Part shown: piece by piece, positions 43,871 through 53,038 of the stretch
Position numbering within the stretch: the first letter of the stretch is position 1
How the letters are laid out: each line of letters starts with the position of its first letter
DNA from: JAJDAT01 sp964344185
Lineage (GTDB): Bacteria; Nitrospinota; Nitrospinia; Nitrospinales; JAJDAT01
Assembly: GCA_964344185.1 (NCBI GenBank)
Contig: CAYFMN010000009.1
Coordinates: 1 to 64,000, forward strand
Direction of reading: 5' to 3'
Length of the DNA stretch: 64,000 bases
The notes under the pieces: generated by a model
Database searches by the model: none
The model's input: the letters and a program-made list of their open reading frames with translations, nothing else
Told to the model about the DNA's origin: nothing
Position numbers and translations under genes: made by a program

Positions 43871-45103
43871 ATGTCGGATAGTAAACTGTATATTAAGGAA
43901 ATGCCAGCGGATTGGGTACCCGGTCGTGATAAACAAAAAGTGGTAAGTCCTGAATATATGTTTCACGAAGCTCCACGTGAGCAAGTCTTTATTACTGGTA
44001 GTGAAGCGGCTCGTGAGGCAATTCGCAGATCAAACGTGGATATCGCTATTTCTTATCCAATCACTCCCCAAAGTGAAACCATGCAGCAGGCGGGTTATCT
44101 TTACGACGAGGGATATATCGGAGAATATTATAGAGCCGAAGAAGAAATCGGCACCATGTCTGCGGTCGGCGGAGCTTCCAGAGCTGGAGTAAGATCTCTA
44201 ACTGCAACTTCAGGCCCAGGGTTGATGCGCGGAATGGAAGCCATCTCCTCATGGCCTGGAGCAAGAACCCCGTTGGTTCTTTTGAATATGTGCCGGGTTA
44301 TCAACACCCCGTTAGCAATTCAACCAGATAATATTGAAATGTCTTTCTTGATTAACTCTGGGTTGGTTATGCTCCATGCAGAAAACCAGCAAGACTTTTT
44401 CGACTTCTCCATGGCGGCATTCATTATCAGCGAACAGGTTGACGTAACCTTGCCCGTTTCAGTTTCTGTTGACGGTTTCTTTGTAACCCATGCTCGCGGT
44501 AACGTAAGAATGCAATCCGAAGATTTAAAGTTACCACCTCGCGATGGTTGGAAATCTGCAGTGCCTGCGATGGATAATGAAAATCCACCAGCTCGTATTT
44601 CTCGCGACGCCCCAATACAAAAAAGTAACTTTATTAGCTATCATATGCATGCCAGTTGGCAACAAGAGGTATTTGCCGCAACGGAGCGCGCTAAAAAATA
44701 TATTAGTAATTATCTCAACGGCGTGGTTGAAATAATTAACCCTGACGCTGAGGTGATGTTGATTGCTTCTGGCTCCGCTGTTTCTCAATCTAGAGAAGCT
44801 GTAAGACAAAGCGAAGAAATGGGTAAGAAAATTGGCTTGATTAAAGTTAAGTCTATCCGCCCATTCCCTAAAGCGGAAATTCGAGAAGCTTGTAAAAATG
44901 TTAAACAAATTTTTGTTCCTGAATTCAACCAAATGGGTTGGATGCATAAAGAGGTTTGTTCTAGTTTATTTGGTTTTACCGATGCAAAAATCGCTCCAGG
45001 ACCTCGGGTTTATGGCGGAATGACTATGCCTACCGAAATGATTCTTGATTGGTTAGAAGAAGGAAGAAAAGATAAACCATGGTTTTTCCAAGATCCTTTT
45101 TAG
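43871..45103 (+). CDS. korA: 2-oxoacid:ferredoxin oxidoreductase alpha subunit
   Basis: The 410-residue subunit has the pyrimidine-binding domain signature ISYPITPQSE near residue 60 and an EEEIGTMSAVGGASRAG segment. It also has TATSGPGLMRGMEAIS and a C-terminal transketolase-like domain with VMLIASGSAV. With the beta subunit it binds thiamine diphosphate and decarboxylates pyruvate or 2-oxoglutarate, making the acyl-CoA and reduced ferredoxin, or runs in reverse. sucCD sits 1.7 kb upstream and argues for 2-oxoglutarate, but pyruvate cannot be excluded. The gene opens the operon; ATG 43871 follows GAGGAGTC. Confidence 0.92.
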   Translation: MSDSKLYIKEMPADWVPGRDKQKVVSPEYMFHEAPREQVFITGSEAAREAIRRSNVDIAISYPITPQSETMQQAGYLYDEGYIGEYYRAEEEIGTMSAVGGASRAGVRSLTATSGPGLMRGMEAISSWPGARTPLVLLNMCRVINTPLAIQPDNIEMSFLINSGLVMLHAENQQDFFDFSMAAFIISEQVDVTLPVSVSVDGFFVTHARGNVRMQSEDLKLPPRDGWKSAVPAMDNENPPARISRDAPIQKSNFISYHMHASWQQEVFAATERAKKYISNYLNGVVEIINPDAEVMLIASGSAVSQSREAVRQSEEMGKKIGLIKVKSIRPFPKAEIREACKNVKQIFVPEFNQMGWMHKEVCSSLFGFTDAKIAPGPRVYGGMTMPTEMILDWLEEGRKDKPWFFQDPF

Positions 45104-45191
45104 GAACTTGATAACCATAAATTTTCTTTCTTAATAAATTTTTTAAAACAAAATTAAATATATAAGTATTAATTTACGAAAGGATTGAGTT

Positions 45192-46064
45192 ATGGCTCAT
45201 GACAATTTAACCCCATCTCCAGGTTATTTAGAGTGGTTGCCCATTGAGTATCAGGATTTAGTTAATCTTGGACCTTACAATCGAGAAAAGAAACCTAAAG
45301 TAACGGATATGGGTAAGTTCAAAGAAATTATTGAAGAGCATCCTATGTGCGCTGGTTGTGCAATGACGCTTTTTATTCGACTTTCCATGATCGCATTTCC
45401 TAACCCAGAGCATACTATAATCATCGGAACTGCTGGATGTGGTCGATTGGCTATCAGTCAAGCGTCTATTCCTTTTATTTATGGGAATTATGGAGATACT
45501 AACTCTATAGCTTCGGGCGTAAAAAGAGGTTTGACGCAAAAATACCCAAATCAATTTAAAGATGTTGTGGTAATGGCTGGCGACGGTGGATTAATCGATA
45601 TCGGTTTCCAAGGTTTAATGCATAGTTGGTTTCGGCAAGAAAGATTCACCACCATTATGCTTGATAATGAAGTTTATGGTAATACAGGCGGTCAAGAAAG
45701 TGGAATGACCACTCAGGGCCAAATCTTGAAAATGGCTCCAAGAGGTAAAGTGACTCAAAAAATTGACGCCATGAGTTTGGCAAAAGTGGCTGGCGTTGAC
45801 TATATTGCTCGAATCGCTCCGACCAATCCTTCCCGTGTTGCGAGGACTGTTAGAAGAGCGGTATTAATAGCTCGAGAAGTTGGACCTACTTATATTCAAG
45901 CCTACACTTCTTGTAATATTGAATACGCAATTCCAACGGGCGATGTAATGCAAGATGCATTTGATAAAGAAAAAGAACGATATGGTTTCGAAGAAATCAT
46001 TTCAGATAAGGCGAAAGCCTATTTGGATGAAATCGAAAAGAAACCAAAAAAAGCTAAAAAATAA
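45192..46064 (+). CDS. korB: 2-oxoacid:ferredoxin oxidoreductase beta subunit
   Basis: The 290-residue TPP subunit has MAGDGGLIDIGFQGLM (ThDP-Mg2+ binding) and LDNEVYGNTGGQ, with Cys residues in HPMCAGCAM (about 51-59) and GTAGCGR that bind a [4Fe-4S] cluster. It pairs with korA. It follows after 88 bases, and ATG 45192 is preceded by AAAGGATTGAG. The Lys-rich C-terminus is unconserved. Confidence 0.93.
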   Translation: MAHDNLTPSPGYLEWLPIEYQDLVNLGPYNREKKPKVTDMGKFKEIIEEHPMCAGCAMTLFIRLSMIAFPNPEHTIIIGTAGCGRLAISQASIPFIYGNYGDTNSIASGVKRGLTQKYPNQFKDVVVMAGDGGLIDIGFQGLMHSWFRQERFTTIMLDNEVYGNTGGQESGMTTQGQILKMAPRGKVTQKIDAMSLAKVAGVDYIARIAPTNPSRVARTVRRAVLIAREVGPTYIQAYTSCNIEYAIPTGDVMQDAFDKEKERYGFEEIISDKAKAYLDEIEKKPKKAKK

Positions 46065-46081
46065 AGGGAGGTAAGCTCATA

Positions 46082-46810
46082 ATGACAGAAGAAGTCCAAC
46101 GATATAATATCCGGATGGCCGGGGTTGGCGGTCAAGGGGTTGTAACAGCCTCTCACATCGTAAGTAACGGAGTTGTTATTTCTGGCGGTCATAGTTCGCT
46201 CGTACCTTTTTTCGGATCGGAAAAAAGAAACGCGCCGGTTGAAAGTTACGTAAGGATTTCCAATGGGGAAATTTATGAAATCGGAGAAATCATTTATCCT
46301 AATGTTTTGATGATTTTTCACGCTCAGGTTATTACCCTTGGGAAATCATATACTATGCCCTTTTATAGCGGTTTGAAAAAAAATGGTATTATCGTAATTA
46401 ACAGTCGAACTCCAATTCCATTCACGCCTGACGAAGAAAAAGAGCTTGAGGAAAATGGAGCTCAAATTTGTTATTTGCCAGCTACAGAAATGGCTAACGA
46501 TATAGCAAAAACTGAATTGGCCACTAACATGGCAATGTGTGGCGCGATTTCCGGATTATTTGGGCTACCAGATCTGAAATCCCTAGAAGAATCCGTTAAA
46601 GATCGATTTATCGGAAAAGGTATTGTTGTTTCCGGTGGTACGGCAGCCTTGGATAGCGCTATCGAAAGAAAGTTTGCTAAAAAACAAAAACTACTGGAAG
46701 CTAACGTTAAAACTTTGACAGCAGCTTATAAATATGCGATTGACGAGGGCTGGGCGGCTGAAGCTAAAAAACGTAGAGACGCTGCTAAAGCGGCTATGGC
46801 TAGCGCATAA
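46082..46810 (+). CDS. korC: 2-oxoacid:ferredoxin oxidoreductase gamma subunit
   Basis: The 242-residue catalytic domain III subunit has MAGVGGQGVVTASHIV at the start, FFGSEKRNAPVESYVRIS and a helical C-terminal tail. This domain binds CoA and supports reaction of the acyl intermediate. It follows korB by 17 bases, with GGGAGGTAAG as the ribosome site. It keeps the order alpha-beta-gamma-ferredoxin of this operon. Confidence 0.92.
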   Translation: MTEEVQRYNIRMAGVGGQGVVTASHIVSNGVVISGGHSSLVPFFGSEKRNAPVESYVRISNGEIYEIGEIIYPNVLMIFHAQVITLGKSYTMPFYSGLKKNGIIVINSRTPIPFTPDEEKELEENGAQICYLPATEMANDIAKTELATNMAMCGAISGLFGLPDLKSLEESVKDRFIGKGIVVSGGTAALDSAIERKFAKKQKLLEANVKTLTAAYKYAIDEGWAAEAKKRRDAAKAAMASA

Positions 46811-46832
46811 ATACTATTATTGTGGAGTAACC

Positions 46833-47096
46833 ATGTACTATATTGCTTGCGTTGACACAGAGAAATGTTCTGAGACAAATTGTCATCTCTGTACAACTTA
46901 CTGTCCAGAGTCTAACTGTATAAATTACAGCGAAGCGGATAAAACCGCTTATGTTTCAGTTGACCGATGTAAATCCTGCGAAATTTGCGTTTACATCTGT
47001 AAAGAAGTCGCTAAACATAATTGTATCCAAATGAAATGGATAGATAATTTGGAAGACGGTTTTGTCATCAAAAAGAGCGGCGTAATTATCCGCTAA
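46833..47096 (+). CDS. Ferredoxin-like delta subunit (2 x [4Fe-4S])
   Basis: The 87-residue protein has Cys motifs CSETNCHLCTTYCPESNC and CKSCEICVYICKEVAKHNC, enough for two [4Fe-4S] clusters, though the first motif departs from the CxxCxxCxxxCP norm. It likely carries electrons between the oxidoreductase and ferredoxin. ATG 46833 follows TGGAGTAACC. It is the last gene of the operon and is followed by a terminator. No fifth subunit, as found in some five-subunit versions, is present. Confidence 0.85.
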   Translation: MYYIACVDTEKCSETNCHLCTTYCPESNCINYSEADKTAYVSVDRCKSCEICVYICKEVAKHNCIQMKWIDNLEDGFVIKKSGVIIR

Positions 47097-47108
47097 TAGA
47101 TTCGATTT

Positions 47109-47155
47109 AAAAGGTATTTGGGTTGATTATTATTCTTCCCAAATACCTTTTTTTT
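47109..47155 (+). terminator. Terminator after the oxidoreductase operon
   Basis: AAAGGTATTTGGG and CCCAAATACCTTT pair perfectly around a 15-base loop (47110-47150), with T-run to 47155. It separates korABC-ferredoxin from ndk. Confidence 0.9.
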
Positions 47156-47199
47156 GTTTTTAACCAATTTAAAATTTAAATAAGAGGAAACAAAAAGGG

Positions 47200-47616
47200 A
47201 TGGAAAAAACTCTGGCTATTTTGAAACCAGACGCAGTGGAGCGCAATTTAATTGGTAAAATATTGGAAAGAATAGAAGGAAAAGGCTTTAAAGTTGCCGC
47301 TATGAAAATGGTTCATTTGAGCCAAACTGAAGCGGAAGGTTTTTATCATGTACATAAAGAAAGACCTTTTTTTGGCGATTTAACAACTTATATGAGTTCA
47401 GGACCGGTAGTTTTACTGGTTTTAACAAGAGATAATGCAATTAAAGAATGGCGCGATCTAATGGGCGCTACCAACCCTGCGGACGCGGCTGACGGAACGA
47501 TTCGTAAAGATTTTGCGGTAAATATTGAAAAAAACTCGACTCATGGATCTGACGCTCCAGATACTGCCGCTTTTGAAATTTCCTATTTTTTTAGCCAAAC
47601 GGAAATTGTTGGATAA
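47200..47616 (+). CDS. ndk: Nucleoside diphosphate kinase
   Basis: The 138-residue kinase has ILKPDAVERNLIG, the phospho-His in KNSTHGSDAPDTA (near residue 117) and a short C-terminus (FFSQTEIVG) as in bacterial NDKs. It balances NTP pools by phosphate transfer through the His. ATG 47200 follows AGAGGAAACAAAAAGGG. It is monocistronic, or coupled loosely with the exported protein downstream. Confidence 0.97.
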   Translation: MEKTLAILKPDAVERNLIGKILERIEGKGFKVAAMKMVHLSQTEAEGFYHVHKERPFFGDLTTYMSSGPVVLLVLTRDNAIKEWRDLMGATNPADAADGTIRKDFAVNIEKNSTHGSDAPDTAAFEISYFFSQTEIVG

Positions 47617-47621
47617 GTTTG

Positions 47622-47677
47622 CCCCGGTAATTGCTTTTGAGTTAAAATAATTTTATACGCTAAAAGCTTACCAGGGG
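47622..47677 (+). promoter_or_regulatory. Long-range hairpin over a ribosome site
   Basis: CCCCGGTAA (47622-47630) can pair with TTACCAGGGG (47668-47677), with one bulged A and a 37-base loop. The right arm contains AGGGG, the likely ribosome-binding site of the 47684 gene. Pairing might repress its translation. Seen as base pairing only. Confidence 0.35.
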
Positions 47678-47683
47678 TTTATT

Positions 47684-48145
47684 ATGAAGAAATTTGGATT
47701 AAAACTAACAGGTATTTTAACGAGTTTAATCTTAACGCTGGTGATTCATGCAATTGCGAGCGCAAAATCAAACCCGCCTTATACCTTATATAAAAATAAT
47801 CTAAACCAGGGGATAGTAATTTATCCTAGCGCAAGCCCTCAATTGGTAGATTTCGTAACAACACTCAATTTCAAAGAAGTTGATCATGGGCAAACGGTGA
47901 TGAGATTTGGAACTAACAGGGAGAACTTAGCCCTGATGATGCCAGAAGCTGTCCAAAATAAGCACGGGATAAAGAAGTTTATACTAATCCAACGATTAAG
48001 TACCGATGAATATTTGGTTGGAGTTTACGACCCGGAATGGGGATTGACCTTACCCAGCCCTGTTTTTGGAATTGAAGAATTATTCACTAATATTCCCAAA
48101 ACACTTAACGTGTTTAATAAAGTTAAAGAAGGGATAAAAACTTAA
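47684..48145 (+). CDS. Unknown exported protein
   Basis: The 153-residue protein has a signal peptide (about 1-27, ending ASA) and a soluble domain with TNRENLALMMPEAVQNKHG and YDPEWGLTLPSP segments. I do not recognise the family. It lies between ndk and the FmdB-like gene in one direction. A hairpin may occlude its ribosome site AGGGG. It is probably periplasmic; no function can be assigned. Confidence 0.6.
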   Translation: MKKFGLKLTGILTSLILTLVIHAIASAKSNPPYTLYKNNLNQGIVIYPSASPQLVDFVTTLNFKEVDHGQTVMRFGTNRENLALMMPEAVQNKHGIKKFILIQRLSTDEYLVGVYDPEWGLTLPSPVFGIEELFTNIPKTLNVFNKVKEGIKT

Positions 48146-48161
48146 GTTTAGAGGAAAAACC

Positions 48162-48374
48162 ATGCCTTTTTACGACTACGAATGCGAAACATGTAAAGAG
48201 ACTTTTGAAGTTTTACAGGGAGTGAACGACGAACCTCTAAAAAAATGCAATAAGGACATCTGCCCTAAAGAAAAAGAGGGAGGAATTCTTCATAAAGTAG
48301 TTACTAATATGAATTTCCATCTCTATGGATCAGGATTTTACTCCACTGACAATAAGAGAAAATACTTAAAATAA
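48162..48374 (+). CDS. FmdB-type zinc ribbon protein
   Basis: The 70-residue protein starts MPFYDYECETCKETFEVLQ, the FmdB/CxxC_CxxC_SSSS regulatory signature. The second Cys pair is spaced unusually (CNKDIC). A GSGFYSTDNKRK tail follows, as in FmdB proteins. The ribbon is thought to act in transcription or small-molecule sensing. ATG 48162 follows AGAGGAAAAACC, 16 bases after the exported protein, so they may be co-transcribed. Confidence 0.88.
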   Translation: MPFYDYECETCKETFEVLQGVNDEPLKKCNKDICPKEKEGGILHKVVTNMNFHLYGSGFYSTDNKRKYLK

Positions 48375-48528
48375 TTTCTCTTTATCGATTAACTAAATCT
48401 CTATTTAGTGGCCGGTTTAGTTTAAACAACAAACTTAACCCTCTTATATTTTCTTGATATTAAAAATCAAACAAAATAATCTGCGCTGCCAAATAAATAT
48501 TAAGCTATGATTTTTATAATGGAATGAA

Positions 48529-48939
48529 ATGATCTACGTAACAAGACGAGTGGATTTCTGCGCTAGCCACAGATTATTTAACCCCAAGTTTTCAGACGAA
48601 AAAAATGAAGCCATTTATGGCAACTGTAGCAATCTAAACGGTCACGGGCATAACTACATATTAGACGTCACCATTAAAGGCGAAATCGATACTGAAACCG
48701 GTATGGTCATTGAGTTAAACGCTTTAAAAAAACTCATAAAGACTGAAGTTGCAGATTATATGGACCATAAAAATCTGAACATCGACGTAGAGTTCTTAAA
48801 AGACGTTAACCCGACAGTCGAAAATCTAGCCGTCATAATTTGGGAACGCTTAGAGTCAAAAATACCTAACGGTACTTTACACGAAATCAAGTTATTTGAA
48901 ACCGAACGAAATTTTGCGGTGTATCGAGGTGGAAAATAA
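48529..48939 (+). CDS. queD: 6-pyruvoyl/6-carboxy-tetrahydropterin synthase family
   Basis: The 136-residue PTPS-fold protein has FCASHRL (first zinc His), CSNLNGHGHNY (catalytic Cys and two zinc His) and MVIELNALKK. The Cys-x5-HGH spacing is that of animal PTPS, whereas E. coli QueD has Cys-x3-HGH. It could make 6-pyruvoyl-tetrahydropterin (biopterin route) or 6-carboxy-tetrahydropterin (queuosine route). folE follows with a 1-base overlap. A PCD gene exists elsewhere in the window. I use the queD symbol for the family only. Confidence 0.88.
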   Translation: MIYVTRRVDFCASHRLFNPKFSDEKNEAIYGNCSNLNGHGHNYILDVTIKGEIDTETGMVIELNALKKLIKTEVADYMDHKNLNIDVEFLKDVNPTVENLAVIIWERLESKIPNGTLHEIKLFETERNFAVYRGGK

Positions 48940-49490
48940 TGAAGGATATAATACGTAACCAACTAATAGCCCTGGGAGAAGACCCATCCAGGGAAGGCTT
49001 GCAGAATACACCGGAACGGGTAGAAAAATCTCTTAAGTTTTTGACTAGCGGTTATTGGGTTAACATTGAAGAACTTGTAAACGAGGCCCTATTCGAGGAA
49101 GATTATAGCGAGATGGTGATTGTAAAAGACGTCGATTTTTATAGTCTTTGCGAACACCATATGCTTCCCTTTTTTGGAAAATGCCATGTAGCATATATCC
49201 CAAAAGGTAAAATTATTGGCCTTAGTAAAGTTCCAAGAATTATTGACGCTTTTTCAAGACGATTACAAGTGCAAGAAAGACTAACTAATGAAATAGCTAA
49301 TTGCCTTAACGATATTTTAAAACCTGAGGGCGTTGGGGTAATTTTAGAAGGCCTTCACCTTTGCATGGCTATGCGTGGGGTTCAAAAGCAAAGCTCTTAT
49401 ACGACCACAAGTTCTATGGTAGGATGCTTTAAAAACGATGAAAAGACTCGGGCAGAATTTTTAAGTTTAATCAACTCGAAAAACCGTTAA
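48939..49490 (+). CDS. folE: GTP cyclohydrolase I
   Basis: The 183-residue enzyme has GEDPSREGLQNTPERV at the N-terminus, FYSLCEHHMLPFFGKCHVAY (zinc Cys and His pair, about 65-84), and LSKVPRI. EGLHLCMAMRGV supplies the third zinc Cys. It opens GTP to 7,8-dihydroneopterin triphosphate, the precursor of folate, queuosine and biopterins. Its start overlaps the end of queD by one base, so the two proteins probably work in sequence. Confidence 0.97.
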   Translation: MKDIIRNQLIALGEDPSREGLQNTPERVEKSLKFLTSGYWVNIEELVNEALFEEDYSEMVIVKDVDFYSLCEHHMLPFFGKCHVAYIPKGKIIGLSKVPRIIDAFSRRLQVQERLTNEIANCLNDILKPEGVGVILEGLHLCMAMRGVQKQSSYTTTSSMVGCFKNDEKTRAEFLSLINSKNR

Positions 49491-49560
49491 ATTTTAAAAA
49501 CGCTTTTTAATGTATTGTCCTAAACTAATTTTATTTAATAAACCTTGAGACTATCGACCC

Positions 49561-50526
49561 TTGAGCGATAAAGATTATTTAGAAATTACTCTTGAGTCGA
49601 CTCCATATATTCCAGAAATATTTGGAACTCAAGACGCGAACTTAAAACTTATAGAGAAATATTTCCAAGTAGCTATTACAGCCCGCGATAATAGCATTAA
49701 ATTATCAGGCCCCTCCTCTTCTGTATCCAAAGTCGAACGTTTATTTCACCAACTGTTTGATCTTATGGATTCCGGTCATTCCGTTTTCAATGGCGATATT
49801 AAACACGCAATCCGGCTTTTTGCCGACGACGAGAATACCGATCTCAAGTCTATACTCTCAGAAAGAATTGTTTTACCTGGAAGGCAAACCCAAGTTATCC
49901 CAAAAGGGAAAAATCAAAAGAACTTCATTCGTTGCATAAAAGATTCAAATATAACGATAGCCGTAGGTCCCGCCGGTACCGGTAAAACCTATTTGGCGGT
50001 AGCGCTAGCTGTGGAAGGCCTCTTAACCAAAAAGTTTAAACGTATTGTTTTAACGCGTCCCGCCGTTGAAGCTGGAGAAAGCTTAGGGTATCTTCCTGGG
50101 GATATTACAGAAAAAATCAACCCATACCTTATGCCATTATTTGACGCTCTTTACAATTTATTGGACCCACAAAGAGTGCAGCAAATGATCCAAGAAAATA
50201 TTATTGAAATTGCTCCACTCGCTTACATGCGCGGCAGAACTCTGAGCGATTCTTTCATCATTTTAGACGAAGCCCAAAACTCAACTCAGGAACAGATGAA
50301 AATGTTTCTAACCAGGTTGGGTACTAATTCAAAAATGGTCGTCACCGGCGATATTACACAAATCGATTTATCAAACCCTAAAAAATCCGGCTTGGTCGAA
50401 GCTAACGCCATCTTAAAAAATATTGAAGAAATCAGCATAGTTAACTTCAGTCATACCGATGTAGTTCGCCATCCTATCGTCCAAAAAATCATCCAAGCCT
50501 ACGACAAGAAATACTCCAAAGAATAA
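49561..50526 (+). CDS. ybeZ: PhoH-like ATPase (YbeZ/PhoL)
   Basis: The 321-residue protein has an N-terminal KH-like/RNA-binding segment (about 1-100) and a PhoH ATPase domain: Walker A GPAGTGKTYLAVALA (about 140-154), LTRPAVEAGE, Walker B FIILDEAQNST and VTGDITQIDL. In many bacteria it works with YbeY in ribosome quality control, but ybeY is not next to it here. It starts at TTG 49561. The following 258 bases hold only small hairpins (for example at 50568-50591) and no gene. Confidence 0.93.
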   Translation: MSDKDYLEITLESTPYIPEIFGTQDANLKLIEKYFQVAITARDNSIKLSGPSSSVSKVERLFHQLFDLMDSGHSVFNGDIKHAIRLFADDENTDLKSILSERIVLPGRQTQVIPKGKNQKNFIRCIKDSNITIAVGPAGTGKTYLAVALAVEGLLTKKFKRIVLTRPAVEAGESLGYLPGDITEKINPYLMPLFDALYNLLDPQRVQQMIQENIIEIAPLAYMRGRTLSDSFIILDEAQNSTQEQMKMFLTRLGTNSKMVVTGDITQIDLSNPKKSGLVEANAILKNIEEISIVNFSHTDVVRHPIVQKIIQAYDKKYSKE

Positions 50527-50784
50527 GTTTTTTTACATCAACATTCGGTAGAAGCCGAAATTCGCCGTATGCGATGGAAAACCCATTCGCGCTTAAGGGA
50601 CCATAACAAGGCCATAAGCCACCCTTTTAGTACAGGGCGAGACGGTTGCATTTTGAATAATAATTCCTATTTAGGTGTATTTGGAAAAGACAGTTTGCAG
50701 GTGGGTTACCAGTTTTTCAGGCAAGAATATTAATGAAATTTTGTTGGAGGTAATCAATTTTAAGGATAAAACCTATTTCAACTT

Positions 50785-51144
50785 TCAAGTCATATCTCTA
50801 CGGGTCACTATTCCAACAACCTTACCTTCTTTGGTTACGGCTAAATGCTTAATTTTTTTTATATGCATCTTTTCAGTGGCTTCAGATCTCGTTAATAAGT
50901 GATCCATCTTAATTAATGGCTTTGACATAACGGATGAGACCTGCGCCATTTTGGGGTCAACGCCTTTTGCAAGAGCTCTTCTAACCAGATCTGTGGACGT
51001 AACAATTCCTACGCAATCTCCGCCATCTTCAATTAAAATGGCGCTAATATCCATTTCTGCCATTAATTTTGCCGTTTCTTCAATCGTTTTATTTGACGGT
51101 ACACTTTTAACAGGCGACGACATAAAATCCCTAATTACATCCAT
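50785..51144 (-). CDS. Two-CBS-domain protein
   Basis: The 119-residue protein is a lone CBS pair: CBS1 MSSPVKSVPSNKTIEETAKLM (split by GDCVGIVTSTDLVRRAL), and CBS2 MSKPLIKMDHLLTRSEATEKM then KVVGIVTRRD. Such proteins bind AMP/ATP-type ligands and often regulate partner enzymes or transporters. ATG 51144 follows GAGGAGTTTCCA. It converges on the ybeZ gene. The partner is unknown. Confidence 0.92.
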   Translation of the reverse strand: MDVIRDFMSSPVKSVPSNKTIEETAKLMAEMDISAILIEDGGDCVGIVTSTDLVRRALAKGVDPKMAQVSSVMSKPLIKMDHLLTRSEATEKMHIKKIKHLAVTKEGKVVGIVTRRDMT

Positions 51145-51396
51145 TGGAAACTCCTCTAATTTACAAACCAGCCTATTAATATGTATAACTCTTTGGCTGC
51201 TATTATTTAGGTCTACGAAAGAAACTTTTATTTTGATAGGATAAGCTATATTTCAATTTAAAATCCATTTTTTTCTTGCCTTATTTATTATCTAATTTTT
51301 CTTACTATTTTGACACCCCAAAACATGGCTTAAACCGATTTTTTAAGGTAAAATAACGCCAAAATTATTCTTAACCAAAATTTTACAGGAAATTCT

Positions 51397-52923
51397 TTGA
51401 TTTCTCGAATTCTCAGTGGAGCCACTCAAGGCATTGACGGTTATTTAGTCGAAGTGGAAGCGAATATTGGCATGGAGGCACCCGGTATTTTTATAGTCGG
51501 CCTGCCAGACGCCGCAGTTAAAGAAAGCACAGACAGAGTAACGGCCGCTCTGAAAAATACCCGATTTGAAATGCCATTTGGGCGGATAACAATCAATCTT
51601 GCTCCCGCAGATATAAAGAAAGAAGGCTCGGCGTTTGATCTTCCTATCGCTCTTGGAATACTTGCCGCTGATGGAATTATTAAAAAGGAACGGCTAGATA
51701 GATTTCTTATTTTAGGGGAACTTTCTTTAGACGGACGGGTGAAACCTGTTAAAGGAGCTTTATCGGTCGCATCTATGGCAAAAGAAAAAGGCGTTTCGGG
51801 AGTCATATTGCCAAAAGCCAACGTCAATGAGGCGGCGGTTGTCGATGGTGTCGATATTTATCCCGTAGAAACTTTGCGGTCCGCTTTAGAGTTTGTTGAT
51901 GGAGAAACTCAGATAGAACCCGTTTCAATCAATATACGCCAGGAGTTTTTTAACCGTTCTTCTTATGAGCTAGATTTGGCCGATGTCAAAGGTCAACAAC
52001 ATGTTAAGCGCGCATTAGAGATCTCCGCTGCGGGAGGCCATAACATCCTGCTCATTGGCCCACCAGGAAGCGGTAAATCAATGCTGGCAAAACGAATTCC
52101 TTCTATCCTTCCTTCGTTCTCTTTAGAAGAAGCTATCGAAACTACAAAAATTCATAGCACGGCGGGAAGACTGCAAAACGGGTTGCTAACGACAAGGCCT
52201 TTTCGTTCTCCGCATCACACCATATCCGATGCGGGATTGATTGGCGGCGGTCGCAACCCAATGCCTGGGGAAGTATCGATGGCAAATAATGGAGTTCTAT
52301 TTTTGGACGAACTGCCAGAATTTAAAAGGAATGTCCTGGAGGTTTTGCGACAACCATTGGAAGATGGAAACGTAACCATTTCAAGATCTGCCGGTTCTTT
52401 AACTTACCCGGCAAACTTTATGTTAGTAGCGGCAATGAACCCCTGCCCTTGCGGCTATAAAACCGATCCGAAACGAGAATGTAATTGCTCCCCTCTAAAT
52501 ATTAAGAAATACCTGTCCAAGATATCTGGACCGTTATTAGATAGGATCGATCTTCATATCGAAGTTCCGACGTTAGAATATAAAGAATTATCTAACGAAT
52601 CTGGGGGAACGCCGTCGTTCCAGATTAGAGAGCACGTTGAAGCAACACGACAGAAGCAACTAAACAGGTTTAAAGAAACTGAAGTTTTTTCTAACGCACA
52701 AATGGGTACAAAACAACTAAGAGAATATTGTCAATTAGATGAAGGCGGCAAATCGATTATGGAAATGGCAATAGATAAATTAGGGCTCAGCGCCCGCGCC
52801 CATGATCGTATCTTAAAAGTCGCCAGAACTATAGCCGACTTAGCTGGTTCAGAATCCCTCCTCCCCGAACACCTCGCCGAAGCCATCCAATATCGAACAT
52901 TGGATAGAGAAAGTTTTATTTAA
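51397..52923 (+). CDS. comM: YifB/ComM family Mg-chelatase-like ATPase
   Basis: The 508-residue protein has an N-terminal Lon-protease-like fold (about 1-160, GLPDAAVKESTDRV), the AAA+ domain with GPPGSGKSMLAKRIPSILP, LFLDELPEF, and the cysteine segment CPCGYKTDPKRECNCSP. A C-terminal winged part, GLSARAHDRILKVARTIADL, follows. ComM is a hexameric helicase that extends D-loops during natural transformation and recombination. It starts at TTG 51397, as no upstream ATG is in frame. Confidence 0.95.
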   Translation: MISRILSGATQGIDGYLVEVEANIGMEAPGIFIVGLPDAAVKESTDRVTAALKNTRFEMPFGRITINLAPADIKKEGSAFDLPIALGILAADGIIKKERLDRFLILGELSLDGRVKPVKGALSVASMAKEKGVSGVILPKANVNEAAVVDGVDIYPVETLRSALEFVDGETQIEPVSINIRQEFFNRSSYELDLADVKGQQHVKRALEISAAGGHNILLIGPPGSGKSMLAKRIPSILPSFSLEEAIETTKIHSTAGRLQNGLLTTRPFRSPHHTISDAGLIGGGRNPMPGEVSMANNGVLFLDELPEFKRNVLEVLRQPLEDGNVTISRSAGSLTYPANFMLVAAMNPCPCGYKTDPKRECNCSPLNIKKYLSKISGPLLDRIDLHIEVPTLEYKELSNESGGTPSFQIREHVEATRQKQLNRFKETEVFSNAQMGTKQLREYCQLDEGGKSIMEMAIDKLGLSARAHDRILKVARTIADLAGSESLLPEHLAEAIQYRTLDRESFI

Positions 52924-53038
52924 CCCTCATCCCCAACTTTTACTTAAGTAATATTTGACAATCATCTAATCATCGTATAAAACCGAGAATCGTTTTCAAA
53001 TACAAGAATAACTAACATATAGGCTCCATTTCTCAATA

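Noticed and set aside
50568..50660. Small hairpins after ybeZ, considered as a possible ncRNA or riboswitch
   Set aside because: Only short imperfect stems are visible and no known RNA family signature.
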